Of a stretch of 64,000 nucleotides of DNA, positions 1 through 13,214 are shown in pieces. The position numbers were made by a program, and so were the translations under genes. The stretch comes from Pampus argenteus (taxonomy: Eukaryota; Chordata; Actinopteri; Scombriformes; Stromateidae): contig CM072876.1 in the NCBI GenBank assembly GCA_036937835.1, positions 5,017,001 to 5,081,000 of the forward strand, given 5' to 3'. Under the pieces are notes generated by a model. It saw only the letters and a list, made by a program, of their open reading frames with translations, was not told the DNA's origin and did not search any database. Position 1 is the first letter of the stretch, and each line of letters opens with the position of its first letter.

Positions 1-984
1 ACCCAAACTTGAGCGTGCGCGCATCCCACTGCCAGAAGCAGATGGTGCCGTCAGCTCCAGTAGAGGACAGGTAGCGCTTGGAGCCACAACAAAGAGGCGA
101 AAACTGCAAACACGACCGATTGGAGGTTACAGATGAGTATAATGAGCAGTCAAAAGAAAGGACAATGCACCCTAAATAAGCTTAAACAGCATGGAGATAA
201 GATAAGAGATCAGCATAAAAACTCAAGAATACATAGATCCATCAGTAAACAGACAAAAGACATTAAGTCCATTATGCACATTTCTGATTGTAAAAGAGAG
301 ACAATACTGACATTTTATTACATACTGAATATCAGCCCGTCCTCCTTATGTTGGAGGTTTCTACATGACCTTTATTCTGCTCCTCTTAACAAGTGAAACC
401 TGCAGTAGACTGCAGTAGTCTCATGGTCTAAATGTCCTTACAGCGACTTGTTTATCTTACAAACAATAGACACATTGTGTTATATATTTTTGATTAAGTG
501 TGGAATATTCTGCTATGCTATGCTTGACTTTACTCCATATTAGCTGCTTGAACTATGAAACACCCCACTGTAATCCTATTAAACATATAGAATTAAGTTT
601 TCATGTACTATTATAGACCAACAGACCTGTAGCGAGGTGATGGAAGCTGCGTGACCCTCCAGGACGGCCAAAGGGGCGCAGGTCTGCAGGCACCACACTC
701 TGATGGTTTTGTCACAAGAACCGGCAGCGATCATTGTGTTCTCGTAGCTTACGGCCATGTCGGAGATCTCAGCAGCGTGGCCGCGCAGCGTCGCCAGCAG
801 GCGCCCGTCATCTGTTCCCCAGATCTTCACAAGGCAGTCATCTGAGCCCTGGAAAAAAAACAAGGAAACACAGTCAATATGACCGATCAGACATGAGTGG
901 ACAAGCATTTTAAATGAAGTGGTGTGTCTGCTTCAAAGGCACGCTTCTACTAAGACAAATTAAATATGTCGACTTCAAAAAGAC

Positions 985-1023
<39 letters not shown>

Positions 1024-3337
1024 GGGCACGCTGCAGCCTAAGCCTGTCAGCAGATTGGCAAACTAGGAACACAAACAGAAAAGGGAATAAGGATCTTCAG
1101 ATGAAATAAATAGAGGTGATTAATCTACGGTGACAAGTGACAATGGACATTTTGAAGCACTCGACCGTCATCTGCAACTGCAACTCTCATAATCGCCTCC
1201 AGATTATCTCAATCAGATTAAATGAGAGTAAACCCAATTAATGATTGTCTAATCTTACATATATGTTAATCTGACTGTGTTTGATTTAGGCCTGAACAAT
1301 GAGCTCGGACAAAGTCCCTCAACTTTTCTTTTCTTTTGTTTTTGTAGGCTAGAATATATAAAGTCTGTACATTAAGACAAACAATGCATGTAAATGCTTC
1401 TTTAAAATATTACCTACATTTGCTTATTCACAATGATGGAGTTACAGTGTGCAGCTAAGCAAAATTAATGTCTTTCAGCATTGCATTTAAGCACAACCAA
1501 CTGTGAAAACAAACCCTCCGAGTAACTCACTACTCAAGACAGTGCAGAACTGAGATGACTGATTTCTCACACTACTGCGAGATCTGCTGGCCTGCTCTGT
1601 GAGTACGTTTTGCTCCAGCTGAAATTAAGTAGAAACACACTGAAGAAGAAGTAATCTCAAACTGTACTGGCCGAGGCTTCAGTAAAACCTCACCGGGATG
1701 TCTCATTCTCACAGAAACTGTTGAGAGGAGAAGCTTTCTTAGTTGTTTACCTAATGTAAGTGAAAAAACAACAATGCAAGGAACGAAGCCTATAAGACTT
1801 TCTCTCATGAGCAGCTCCTTACCCAGTCTGGATTTAAAATGCATGATCTAAAACCTTCAATCACAGATTTCTGGCTGTAATCCAGCTCGTGAGGGGTTAA
1901 AGGGTTTGTGATTCAACATGTTGCCAGACCCATCTGTGCCTTGATTAAGACCTTAAAAAAATATATATATTTAAAACCAACAGGTTCCAAGCGTCAAAAT
2001 GCAAATACACGGTGTGGTGTCATTTAATGCTTTGTTCTGACCATTTTTAAACAAGCTGGAAATAAACGAGAGACTTCAGAAAGAAGCGTTTTAGTTAGTT
2101 ACAGAACATGCAAGGCGTGTTATAAGACAGGCTACACACGTCCAGCATCAGCAAAGATTTTACAGGAAATGTAAGATGAAAACATCAACCCCCCTCCCTT
2201 TGAATAAATCCTAATCAGTCTCTCCATCTCCCGTATAACAGAGTCTGATTGGAGCTGTTATTCTGTGTGGACTGATCAAAACAGCAAGTGATTAAGAAAA
2301 AGCACAAGGACAAAATACGGCTGTGACAAGATGGACGAAAACTATGTGGACAGCCAGGCTTGAGAAAAAAAAATAATAATAAATAAATAAAAAAGCCAGA
2401 CACACACACAAACTTTTGCTACAGATGAGAAGTATTATTAGAAACAGTGACAGGCATAAACAATCCATACCAGCTGGTCTAATTTGTCCTTTTCAATGGC
2501 TGTGATAACGAGCTCCGAGCCATTTCTAAAGCTATATTACACAAATCAATATGGCTGTTTGCCAATCAATTGTTTAACCAAACCTACATGCACTTGCTCA
2601 TTGATCACCTATGATCACAGCGTATTGGCTTTGTTGGAATATGAAAAAAAAAGGAAAAAAAAAAAGAAAAATCTGTTATCTATTGATCTGCCTGCAACTG
2701 CAGCAATAGCTCAATAAAAAAAAGACTTGTGCATGAAGAGATCCAAAAATAAATAAAATATATAAATAAAAATGATCTTGTGATGAAAGGAGACAGCAAG
2801 AGAGAGAGAGAGAAAGAGAAGAGAGATAGAGAGAGCGAAACGAACGTAGAGAAAAATGCATAAGGAGAAAGAAAGGGAGGGAGACCAAGAACGAATTTTA
2901 ATTCTGGCACTTAGCCAGCGCCTCAGAGGAAACATTTTCTCCAGTTATGATGAGAAATAGCAAAGGGGCGGGGGGGGTAGAGAAAGGAACAAAGGAGGGG
3001 CAGCGCAGGATGAGGGTCGGGGAGAGAGAAAACGAGGGAGAGAGAGAGAGAGAGAGAGAGCGCAGGGAGGGTAGGAACAGTGGAAAGAGAGATAACAAGA
3101 AAAGAGACAGAGAGAGTCAATCTACCCTCCTCCTCCTCCTCCTCCTCCTCCTCCTCCCTCTCAGCAGACAGCCATTTTTAGAGATTTAAGGAGAGAAAGC
3201 TGAAAATGGTGTATAGCAGTGGGCAGTGTTTGACTCGAGGATCCAAACAGAAGGGCAGCGACGTTAAATCAACATTATCTCATTGCTTGTTCAACCCTCA
3301 ACCACAAGGAAAAAGGAACTAAACACAGCGCACACGC

Positions 3338-3368
<31 letters not shown>

Positions 3369-3636
3369 AGGGGCATCCAGGGGGCAAAGGTGAACCTCCT
3401 CCTTGACCTCGACAATTCCTTTATTTCTCTAAAATAAAAGTATTCTTATGAATATTTTTGGGTGAATTCAGCAGTGAGTCATTAAAGGAGTCCCTTACCA
3501 CTTAACACAGATGCTTGGTCAACCTGGCGAGTCAAAGACAGTTTGTATGCATCAAACATACTAAGCATACAAGGGTTGACTCTGAACAAACAACACAGCA
3601 CTGAAATCACTTTCAACAGGCTGCATGAATACCAGA

Positions 3637-3667
<31 letters not shown>

Positions 3668-4182
3668 TGCATCCCAGCGTCGCTCAATTATGTCACACTC
3701 ATATTAACTAATTTCACGATTAGCCGCGCTTTAAAACATTTTACAACCGTAAAGGTTCAGCTACACTTGAGTGTGTCTGTTCTCACTCTCAATAAAGGGA
3801 CATTATGGTCTGTTATTTCTGAGGAGAATTAAAAAAAAAAAAACTAGACAACTGTCCACAGAGGTGACCGCCACACAACCAAAACAGATATGGTGTACCA
3901 AAGTTACACATGCTGTCACAACAGGGGAGCTACAGTAGGCTGAGGGACCCGACACTGAAACGCTGTATTCACCAAAAACAACTTTAAATGGTCAGTGTGC
4001 AAGTATTTTGGAGCTTGTTCAAGAAGACAAATTCTCAAATGTGTAAAACTACACATCAACAACAAAACAGGAAAAAGGAGCACTGCACCATTTATAAACA
4101 AAGCTCACCAAATCAACCATGTAATCCCCTCGAGGGTTTCAGTGCAACCATTAAGATCCTGTTGCTTCCTCCCATCTGTGTT

Positions 4183-4223
<41 letters not shown>

Positions 4224-7200
4224 ATCTATATAGGATCTTGTAGACTACCATTGGATCTAATTAATCACATTTCAGTGATTAATTAACACCTGAATTTCTG
4301 TCTTTCATTTTGTCTAAAACTGCAGCAACAAAAAAGCAATAACAGACAAGATTTTCATAGGACACAAAATTAGATTAATTATTAAAAAAGATTATAAAAA
4401 ACGAATTAAAAAAATAGGCATGGGTAACACTTGATGCTAACATTTCCCCTTGCGGATCAATAAAGTTCATCTTAATTTTTAAAAAAAGTACCAAATTTTA
4501 ATTTAATTTAATTTAAAGCCGTTACTGCAATGTCCATGTTCATGTCGGCACGGATTATTTATTTTCATTTTTATTACTTTTAGCCTAAGATTATAATCAT
4601 AGACCATACACGCAGATCAACACACACACAGACACACGGATAAACCGCACACACATGCATGGAAAGTTCGTGTCCTTACAGTAAAGATGCGCCGGCCCGT
4701 CCTGTCGAAGGTGACGCAGTACACGGACGAAAGGTGTCCCAGGATCCTCTTGTGCATCTTCATGTGCTGGTACACGGCAGTGGGCACCAACTGTCTGAGA
4801 CGGTAGGAGCCATTCAGTCGACGGCCGTTGCTCGTCTCCACTGGATGGTGAGAAAGGTTATAAACCAGGTGAGGACATCATCATATGTAGAGAGGAGAGC
4901 AGCCAAAGAGAAATGAAAACAGGCCACAACGGTGTTTAATCTCCTGTGTGTTTCTGGAGAAAATCAATAATATCACTGCTGGCCGTAAAGGTCTTGGTGA
5001 GCAAACATACAGTGTAATGTAATGTAAGAATTGCCACATGTATGTCAACTTTTCTTTACCAATATTAGGCGGGCTCCCGTAGATAATTGGTGGCTCCGGT
5101 GGTCGTCCACAGTGAAGTGCAGCCAGTGCTGAACCCTTCCACACAACATGCTTGCAACCTGGAGAAAAAGTGACCCAAAACACACATTTTCACAGACTCC
5201 ATTATGGCTTGTTCTGCATGCATACACACTTCTTAATGCATAAGCGCAACATGAGACCTGTTAGTCTACACACAAACATGTAGTACATTAAAGACGTTCA
5301 TGTGCACAAGGGTGTCTACTCACTTTTGCTGGTGCGGAGGAGATTCTGCCTGCCAGCCCCAAGCAGGCTGGTAAGTCCGGGCACGCTGGCAGGGACCTCC
5401 CTCTCCAGCAGCGGACAAACTCTGGAGCAGACCTGCAACAGGTGGTCTGGACTGATGTGCCGGTAGAGCTTCACCTGAATACAAAGACATACACACTTAG
5501 CTTCTATGCAGGCTGCTAAATGAACACAAAACAGCAGCCAAAGGGAGGTGAAGGTGGTAGCAAAATAAGAGAAAACAAAATTGGCACCGAATTACACCAA
5601 AATTGAAAATACTCAAATCATTTAGACACTTTGAGAGATGAAGTTTAAAAAAAGAAATGGACAAGGATTTACAAAAGGCCTCTTTCTGAAGATTTGCTGA
5701 AGAATTTCAAAAGGAAACATGAATAAACATTTGTGGGATTAAACACACACACACACACAAGTTGAATTAATGATCATTTTAAAATAAAATGATGCCTTAC
5801 TTTTTAATCACACTCAGATTCACAATTTCAAATACTTCACAACATTAAAAAAAAAAAAAAAAAAAAGTTAAATATGACATCTGCAACAACATGAATGCAA
5901 CAATTCAATTTGATTTCTTTTGTCTTTAAAATGCACATGGATACAGGTTACTTACAGTACTGCAGTATTAGTACACCAGCCGAGAAGGGGTGGACTATGA
6001 CATGCAACATAAGTGAAGCAGAATGAAACCAACACTGTTATAAACACAGTGTGTCGCTTATTCCACTGACACATGGGGACACTGCTGCATGGCCTACTTC
6101 TCAAGAAACACACACACATACAAACACACACACACTCCTGAATGACTGAAATACCGGTGATACACTACAAGGTGAGAGATGAATATGCAGCACTGTGGTG
6201 TTTGTTTCAGGATGCAGGAATCATTTTAAAACGTATTAATTTAAATCAGACATGCAGTAATCAGCTTTGTTAAGAGACACGTCTAATTTTAAAATATCTG
6301 AACGGGGGGTCAAATAAGCCTGAAATTAAACAATTATTCCACTCACACACAAACGCATCACGTTATCTCCATTCTTTTATCTGAGCATGCAACACTGACG
6401 CTAACGCTAGCACTTATTCCCTGTCTCTCCGAGAAACACACGCACACACACACACACACACACACAATTAATGACCCCTTAATTGCTTTCAACATAGCTT
6501 GCTGGTTCGGAGACGTGATCAGTGTTTCTAAGCACATATCAGCTCCTGAGCACCTCTCAGGTACACACAGAGCCACGACGAACACACACACACACACACA
6601 TATGCAGAAATAGAGATGATGATAATAATGATATGTAATAACAATTTGTTCCATTTTACTTGTGTCTGAATGATAAGGGATAACATTTTCAACAGCACCA
6701 TCAGGGAGCACATGGCCCTACACACACATGACTGCAAGTAACCTTCTGCACAATTACTGTATCACCTCACCTTTCAATAAAAGGCTCAGAAAGAAAAAAA
6801 AACAAACAAACAGTAAATAATAATCACTTCAAATGTTATTTACACAACATAGAATTATATGAATTAGAAGATTATGCCAAGTTGACTTTTACTCATAATT
6901 AATGTTAAAAATAAAAAAATATATATAAGTGTGTAAAAAATGGTTATATACTATTTTCATTCACAAAAAAAGGCTCATATTTAAGTGTATATATGCACCT
7001 GATCAATTTTAAATGCAAACAGGAAGTCATCGTATATATCTAATTAAACCGCCTTAATTAATTACCCGCAATTAATAGTAATACTAATTATTACAATATC
7101 ACATAAGTCAGCGTTGAAGTGCCCAACCCCCTTCATCTACCAGACATTCAACCTCTGACAAAACAAACCCAACCATGATGATCCAACCCCTAATGCCTCA

Positions 7201-7335
7201 AACACCAGATTTCCATTTGGTCTAATAATTATTATTATTTTTTTTTTTAATAGAGGAAATTATGCACAATAGACATGAGGCAGTCTGAATGGTTGTGGAT
7301 AGGAGGAGGAGTGATCCAAGCAGGAAGAGAGAGAA

Positions 7336-7375
<40 letters not shown>

Positions 7376-8940
7376 CGGCCAGAAACACTGTCAATAATTT
7401 CTTAAACATGTACATTTACACCCCTCTTGGATCCACACTTCATGCGATCCAGTGTTGGATGTTCATCTGCCTGCCAGTACGCACAAATCCACACAAAAAA
7501 ACAACCCCATCCTGGATTAAACAGGCCATGGGTCATTATTTATTTATTTGGTGTTGTAATAACAGCCAAAATAAACCTAAAATATTCACAGTGGACACTT
7601 TGATCAATCTGCTTAAGAAATAATAATTTTTAAAAAACGTAAGCCATGATTAATTCTCTCCACGCCCTCATGCGTAAAAAGAAAAAAAAGACGCTTTCAG
7701 TCGAGCCCTGTTTTGTTTACAATTAGGACGTCAATTAATAAAGCGATTATAAGATATGAGCTCAACGTTACCTCGCATCTTCACATAACGTGATCTTCCT
7801 TCTCTTTTCACCCCGAGCTGCTGCACCACAATCCCCCCAAAAAAAAAAAAAAAAAAAAAAATATGACTCCACAAGCACCAGGCAGCAGTCTCCTCTCTGT
7901 CAAATAGGGAGCTGCTTTACTGAATAAACTGTTTATATTCTCCTCAAAGTCCTGTTTTCCAACTCTTGCCCCCCTTGTGTGTGTGTGTTTTCAACCCCAT
8001 GCACACAAAATTATGGTTCTTGCAGGACAAGAGCGCCTCCATCTCTGTGGTGTGTGGCGCAGGGAGTCCCTCCTCCGGATCCTGGCGCTCCTACACCACA
8101 ACACTCATGACGTATCAACATTTCACACACATTTTTTTTTTTTTTTTTCACAACAACTATTTAAAAAGCTTTTTTGGACATGCATGGCACCAAACTCTCC
8201 CACAACACCACGGTGCACAAGAGAGGCTTTTAGACCCGACCTTATGGTGTCTTAAAAACCCTCATCTCGTCCTGCAAAGTCCTTTTTTTTTTTTTTTTTC
8301 TTTACCACCTGATTTAAAAATTGCGGGAAATTCAATTTTTATTTTGCTCTCTAAAAACTTTTTCCCTCAGTTATAGTGCTCCCTTACCAAATTTTCGTAC
8401 GTCCCGGGGTGCTCCTGTCCTGTCCAGTCCAGCCTTCTGGGTAGCAGCTGGGATTGGAAAAAAATAGTGTCGAGTGTGATCATCCAATTCATAAATGTAT
8501 CGATGGGTGTTTTAAAAAACAGTAAATGACAAATCAAGAGTGAAAGCAACCACCACAAAGTACAGTGCGGAGAGAAGCATCTCTCTCGTAGTGCTGACTG
8601 CTTACCTCCTTCTCCTCCACCTCCCTTATCAGGCTCTGAAAATAGCATTAAAAAAAATACAAAAATTACACCCTCATGACAATTTCGGACATATTATAAA
8701 TTCTCCTAAAAATGTAAAAACACCAACCTCGGCTGCTTTTTGACACGGTCCAGCTTCTAGAAATCGGGCTATTAGGAAGTACAGTTCTGGTACGGTTGAA
8801 GGGGGAGAAGAGGACGGGAGCTGCGTTAGAAAAGGGCACCGAGGAAATTGGGGGGGATATTACGACAACCGTGATATATTTTACGATCTCCTTTACTCAC
8901 CAGAAGTCAACTGCGCGATGTGTGTACTGTCTGAAGCCAT
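1..8940 (-). CDS. phip: phip, PH-interacting protein / DCAF14 (5' part, nine exons, continues past the left edge)
   Basis: Coding exons, in transcript order on the minus strand, are 8901-8940, 8728-8786, 8606-8635, 8388-8447, 5324-5474, 5060-5158, 4680-4840, 627-848 and 1-103 (cut by the window edge). All junctions are GT-AG and phases agree, giving 308 residues. The chain starts MASDSTHIAQ and has a LisH-like helix (ELYFLIARFLEAGPC, about 14-28), then the family linker (LLPRRLDWTG, CKHVVWKGSALAALHCGRPPE). WD40 repeats begin at about residue 176 (HKRILGHLSSVYCVTFD; GSDDCLVKIW; DMAVSYENTMIAAGSCDK; STGADGTICFWQWD). It fits human PHIP better than BRWD1 or BRWD3 at PTAVYQHMKMHK and TDDGRLLATLRGHAAEIS. 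PHIP family proteins are nuclear chromatin readers and CUL4-DDB1 substrate receptors with WD40, Tudor-like and bromodomain modules; the latter lie outside the window. Start codon: first ATG of the first coding exon, in a CAAAATGGC context. Confidence 0.95.
988..1021. repeat. (AT)n microsatellite in a phip intron
   Basis: An uninterrupted AT dinucleotide run of about 34 bases in the intron between the exons at 1-103/627-848 and 4680-4840. Apart from this and the tracts listed separately, that 3.8 kb intron (849-4679) shows only AT-rich unique sequence. Confidence 0.9.
2784..3158. repeat. Polypurine (GA-rich) tract followed by a (CTC)n triplet run, phip intron
   Basis: The plus strand is almost only A and G from 2784 to about 2887 and again from about 2946 to 3118, including an (AG)n run near 3038-3060. 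It then switches to pyrimidines in a CTC triplet run at about 3126-3158. Several apparent reading frames here encode only Ser/Leu or Arg/Glu low-complexity sequence and are not genes. Confidence 0.85.
3331..3368. repeat. (CA)n microsatellite
   Basis: CA dinucleotide run with two CACACG interruptions at its left end. A second run of about 29 bases lies at 3637-3665. Both are in the same phip intron. Confidence 0.9.
4186..4221. repeat. (TA)n microsatellite
   Basis: Uninterrupted TA run of about 36 bases in a phip intron, followed by a short duplicated GGATCTATATAGGATCT segment. Confidence 0.9.
6436..7373. repeat. Two (CA)n runs within the large phip intron
   Basis: CA runs at 6436-6466 and 7339-7373, with a shorter one at about 6584-6600. 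They sit in the 2.9 kb intron 5475-8387, which is otherwise AT-rich with poly-A and poly-T runs (about 7836-7861, 8132-8149, 8282-8300) and no recognisable exon. Confidence 0.85.
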
Positions 8941-9260
8941 TTTGGTGTTGTTTGGCAGGGCAGCGCCAGAGCCTGTGTGGTGGGTCTAGGTGGCTGCCCT
9001 GTAGCTGTCACTGTTTATCCACCAGGAAGAGGCTGCCTCCATTCAGCTCCGCTCATAAAAAAAAAAGTCCCGGCTGCGTCTAAAATGCTCCTCCGCGCAG
9101 CGACAACTAGTGCGCGCTGTATTGTTAGCCAAGCAAAACAACCCTTATCTTCACGTGAATAACATATCGCTAAAATATTGTGAGATTAACTAACGCTCGG
9201 GGTGAATTTTTAACGGCGCTTGATCGCTTCCGGATGTGTGTTTAGTTAAATCCCCCTCCC
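8941..9260 (-). promoter_or_regulatory. phip: phip 5' UTR and promoter region
   Basis: Sequence directly upstream of the phip start codon. It has CpG-bearing stretches (GCGCAG, GTGCGCGC at about 9096-9120) and, on the minus strand, an ETS-like CCGGAAG (about 9225-9231). The start codon lies in CCAAAATGGC, which resembles a YY1 site. No TATA box was seen. The transcription start is not resolved; this is inferred from position and base composition. Confidence 0.5.
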
Positions 9261-10675
9261 CCCTCAAAAGGAAAAAGCGCAAGCCCTCTGCGGAAGAATA
9301 CGTGTGTAGTGTGTGTGTGTTTCACGCAAGCCACTGTAGAGGGGAGGTAGAAATGGCAGCCTGCTAAAGAAGAGGACACATTGCTGCAGAATGAGTGTTA
9401 GCTAGATAACATTTATCAAGCTTAAATGATTACAGGCACGTCTTTATATAGTCTTAATTTTCTTGCGGATTGATACCATTAAAATTCTGCCATATTTCCT
9501 GTATTTATTTTTTTTTTTTAGATGCGGATGTAGAATATAGCGCCCGCGTTTGAGAGGGATTTACAGCCGATACTTAAGCTAGTACATATTAAATAATACA
9601 ACCTGCCGTGTTAATTCAGTGTTTTGTTGTTAGTACTTTGTCGTTATTGTGTAACAAGATGTCTAGCTAACACACCCACTCTCTATCTCTCAGGGAGCCG
9701 TTTGGTGGGGAAGTCGTCCATTTCTCTTCAAATACAGCCAGGCAATAAAATGGGGGAAGGGTTGTAGAAGAAGGGGAATGCAGCTTAATGAATGAAAACC
9801 TCGTGAGTTACAGGAATTTAATGGCAATGAGACATTCAGGGCCAGATCAAAAAAAAAAGTCATCAAGGAAATACATGACAGCACACACTTCCTCTGCTTT
9901 ATTAAACAGCTGTGACTAAAACAAAAAGGAGGAGGAGGTGGGGATCAACATCCTGGTGTTATTTTACAATAAACAATATTATATTATTTCTTAGACATTT
10001 AATTAAGATGTATTTTTTTTACAGCTCATGGCCAACAAAAACCTATTCCTGTATCGACCCTATGACCTGTTTGCCACATCTCTTATTATAAGTTCAGTGA
10101 AAGCATAAATAATCAATTACTACTCATTGTTAATATTAGTGTATTACACCTAAGAGGATCCATGATTTCAAATACCACTCATAAGGTGTATCTTTATTTA
10201 TTGCCCCATTTTTTATTTTATTTTTTAGTTTCACTTCAGTATGAATTAATATAATAACACACTTCTGTGTATAGATTGTGTACCTAAAAAAAAGTAAATA
10301 TTCCTTGTACTTTACGGGTTATAATTTGTATTGTAACAGTCAACAACATAATTAAATAAAATAATATATTTTGGTATATGAACCACTTTTTTTTCCATCA
10401 TATTAAGCATATGTCACCTAAATCTCTGGGTTAGGGTTGGGGTTAGAGATACCTAAAACACACCTGTTAGTGGGTGTGGACATGTTAATGATATCTGACT
10501 GAAAAGGAAGAACATTAGATGGGTTTGATTCTTCTTTTAATATTACAAATTTACCTTCTGAAAATACACTCACACATGAGACAACAACTCCAACACACTG
10601 ACTTGTTCTGCTCATTGAAATCAAGTCAATTTCTTTCACTTTATTTTAAATTCTAATAAGGGTTGAATATGTAAA

Positions 10676-10717
<42 letters not shown>

Positions 10718-10984
10718 TTCGGAGGCCTCATATTCTCCTCAAAGCCTTTGCAGTACAGTGTGTAAATGTACTTTCAGTTATTTTATTTATAATGTTATTT
10801 GCTTTGCAATTCTGAAAATTCAAAATTACGGCAGTGTAAACTAAAAATAATACAGATACTGTAGCAGATAGACTGGGATGTCGCATCAAAAGTGTTCTGG
10901 CAGATAGACAGACATACCATTTCTATACTTTTGTATCTATACTTTTTTGTATGTCAGATGAAGCTCTCACTTAGTGGTTGAAGA
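9261..10984. other. Intergenic, phip promoter side of the phip-hmgn3 gap
   Basis: AT-rich sequence with no recognisable exon. It holds poly-T runs and one (AT)n run at 10679-10712. Frames longer than 60 codons here have no family resemblance and no splice-site support. Confidence 0.6.
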
Positions 10985-11770
10985 AGTATGCAGATCATTT
11001 CATTAAATAAAACAATGTAAAAATACTCCATTACAAATGAGTACAAGTCCCACATGAACAATCCTACACAAGTAAAATTAATTATTGATGTAGTTAAAGT
11101 ATTACAGTAAAACTAGTGGTCTCATCGCTCTGACTGATTTATTATTATATATGACATCATTAGATTATTAGTAGTGAATCATCAGTGTTAGAGCAGCATG
11201 TTACTGTTGTAGCTGCTGCAGGTGGAGCTAGTTTCAACTACACTGATGGATACAGTTAGCTAGTTTAGTCCAGTGGTTCACAACCTTGGGGTCAGGCCTC
11301 TCCAAAGGGTCATCAGATAAATCTGAGGGGTCGTGAGATGATTAATGGGAGAAGAAAAAAACAAAGTTCTGATACATAAGTCTGTTTTCTGTTTTTTGGA
11401 CTTTTTCTCTAATCTTTGATTTTTGGTGAAATATTGAATCATTTCAACATGTTTTGAAATAAAAATATGTGAGAAGTTTAGAGGGGAAAAATCAATATTT
11501 GGTGGAGCTGTTAACAACACATCTGAAATCTGACCACTACTACACACAAACCACTGGTACAAACAATGTGTTGTATATTTTTAAAAGCTTGTTATATTAT
11601 CCATTGTGTTAAATCTTCGTCTGAAATGTAACTAAAACTGTCAAATAAATGTAGTGCAGTGGAAGTATAAAGTAGCAGCTGATAAGATAACAAGCACTTT
11701 CATTTAGGGATTGTAGTAAAAATCCTGACATTTAAATAATAATCAGATATGTAATTTATGACTATTGTTT
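10985..11770 (-). mobile_element. Composite fish interspersed repeat with hAT-like terminal motif (copy 1)
   Basis: Contains CAGTGGTTCACAACCTTGG at 11271-11289 and the approximate inverse AAACCACTG near 11550, the terminal motif style of Charlie-type hAT elements, with GGGTCGTGAGATGATTAATG just inside. The segment at about 11315-11690 is the reverse complement of 57225-57610. Both share, for example, TTTAACACAATGG and AATATAACAAGC. Flanking text (AGAGCAGCATGTTACTG, GTAGCTGCTG) resembles a repeat common in fish genomes. Outer limits are estimates. No transposase frame is present, so it is non-autonomous or decayed. Confidence 0.7.
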
Positions 11771-13214
11771 TTAGCACGCTATGAAAAATTCAGTAAAAGT
11801 TCAACTCCGGTGTAACGTGTAGACGTTAGCGCCACCTCTGATGTGATGACAGTCTGTGTCATCGCTGCTAAACCATCCTGCAACCTGTCGTACAATAATA
11901 AAAATAAAAAATAAAAATAAAAACATTGTACCTTGAACTAAGGCCAAGTTTGAATTTTCAGGCCAAGTCCCTTTACGTTCAACTATAACTGTGCCGGCTG
12001 ACAAGGCCACAAGGAGGCAGCCTCACTCTGTACCACTCATGACAAACATGGGTCCACAGAAGAGTCAAAGGTTAATAATGAATGAGGAGAAATGTTGTCA
12101 CGCACATTTTCTTTTCATAAAACACAAATAGACATGTGTCGATTATCAGTGACCAGACACATAGAGCGCTGACCTGCTTTGAGTTCATCTGAAACAGTCC
12201 GTTGGTATTTAACCACCTGATTTATGACGGTCATAAAGATCACCTTACTTACAGTTGCACCTCATAATAGTTTTGACATGTTTAATTACCCCTGGAAGAA
12301 ACAAATCCAACACATTAAACTGAATTCGTTATACTGTACATTAATGAATTAATGAAAGGTTTGGAGATGTGATTGGATCCAACCAAAAGGTCTTTTTCAA
12401 CCTCTGCTTCACTGTCAGTTTATAGCTCGTATTAACCCTGATTATTCTCCCCTTGTAGCTTTATCAAGAGCTTTGATGGATTTTCTGTGGTGTAAACCTT
12501 CATCACCATCATCATCTTCTTGTTTGCTGTTGATTGATTTTAATTATCAATATCATTCCTGTATGGGTCAAAAGGTCACATCAACCCGAATGATGGATTT
12601 TTTTTTTTTTTTTACTTTGAAAAACTACCTTGTCTAAAGAACATTTATGGATTCAGAACTGATGCAATGCAGAGTTTCTCACTCACACTGCTGTTACATC
12701 ATATCAAAAGAAGCTCCTGATAACACATTTTTAAGTTGCCTCTTCAGTGGTAATCCAGACATCATCACTCCACACGTCCACGTGTTGAAAAAAAAAAAGG
12801 ACAGTGGCCATTGGTCCACAAGCGTGAGTGACAGCTTGTCACGCAATGAAAAGACTGTATGGTCTCATCGGTCCCACCACACTGGCAACTGCTGACCTTT
12901 CACTTCCTGACACAGCAGTTGTATTTAACACAGCCACGTGCCCCTGGTAACCTCGCGCACACACAAAGATACAGACACACAGTACTGGCTTTGTGTTGGT
13001 GGTAAAAAAAAATAACACTAAACATGAATACGTTGAAAAGCACAAAGATGGATACACTAAACACACACACACACAGGTGCACAAGAGCTTTACTTCTACA
13101 GAAAGTAACGGGTATACTAACAACTATCTAGCAACTTCACTAAAACTTAATTCTGCAGACAGTAGTTTTATTCATCAAAAAAAAAAAAAAATGAGTAGAC
13201 AAAAACACAAAAAC
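11771..13214. other. Intergenic, downstream of hmgn3
   Basis: AT-rich sequence with a poly-T run (about 12598-12614), short CA tracts and a poly-A run near 13178-13190. No gene recognised. Small frames here contain runs of Cys-Val or Thr-His that come from CA repeats. Confidence 0.55.

Noticed and set aside
1..8940. Assignment to brwd1 or brwd3
   Set aside because: BRWD1 sits near HMGN1 in human, which made it tempting, but the protein text (PTAVYQHMKMHK, TDDGRLLATLRGHAAEIS) and an HMGN3-type neighbour fit PHIP.
11271..11560. Eight-base target-site duplication around the hAT-like element
   Set aside because: The flanks GTTTAGTC and GTACAAAC agree at only four of eight positions, too weak to claim a duplication.
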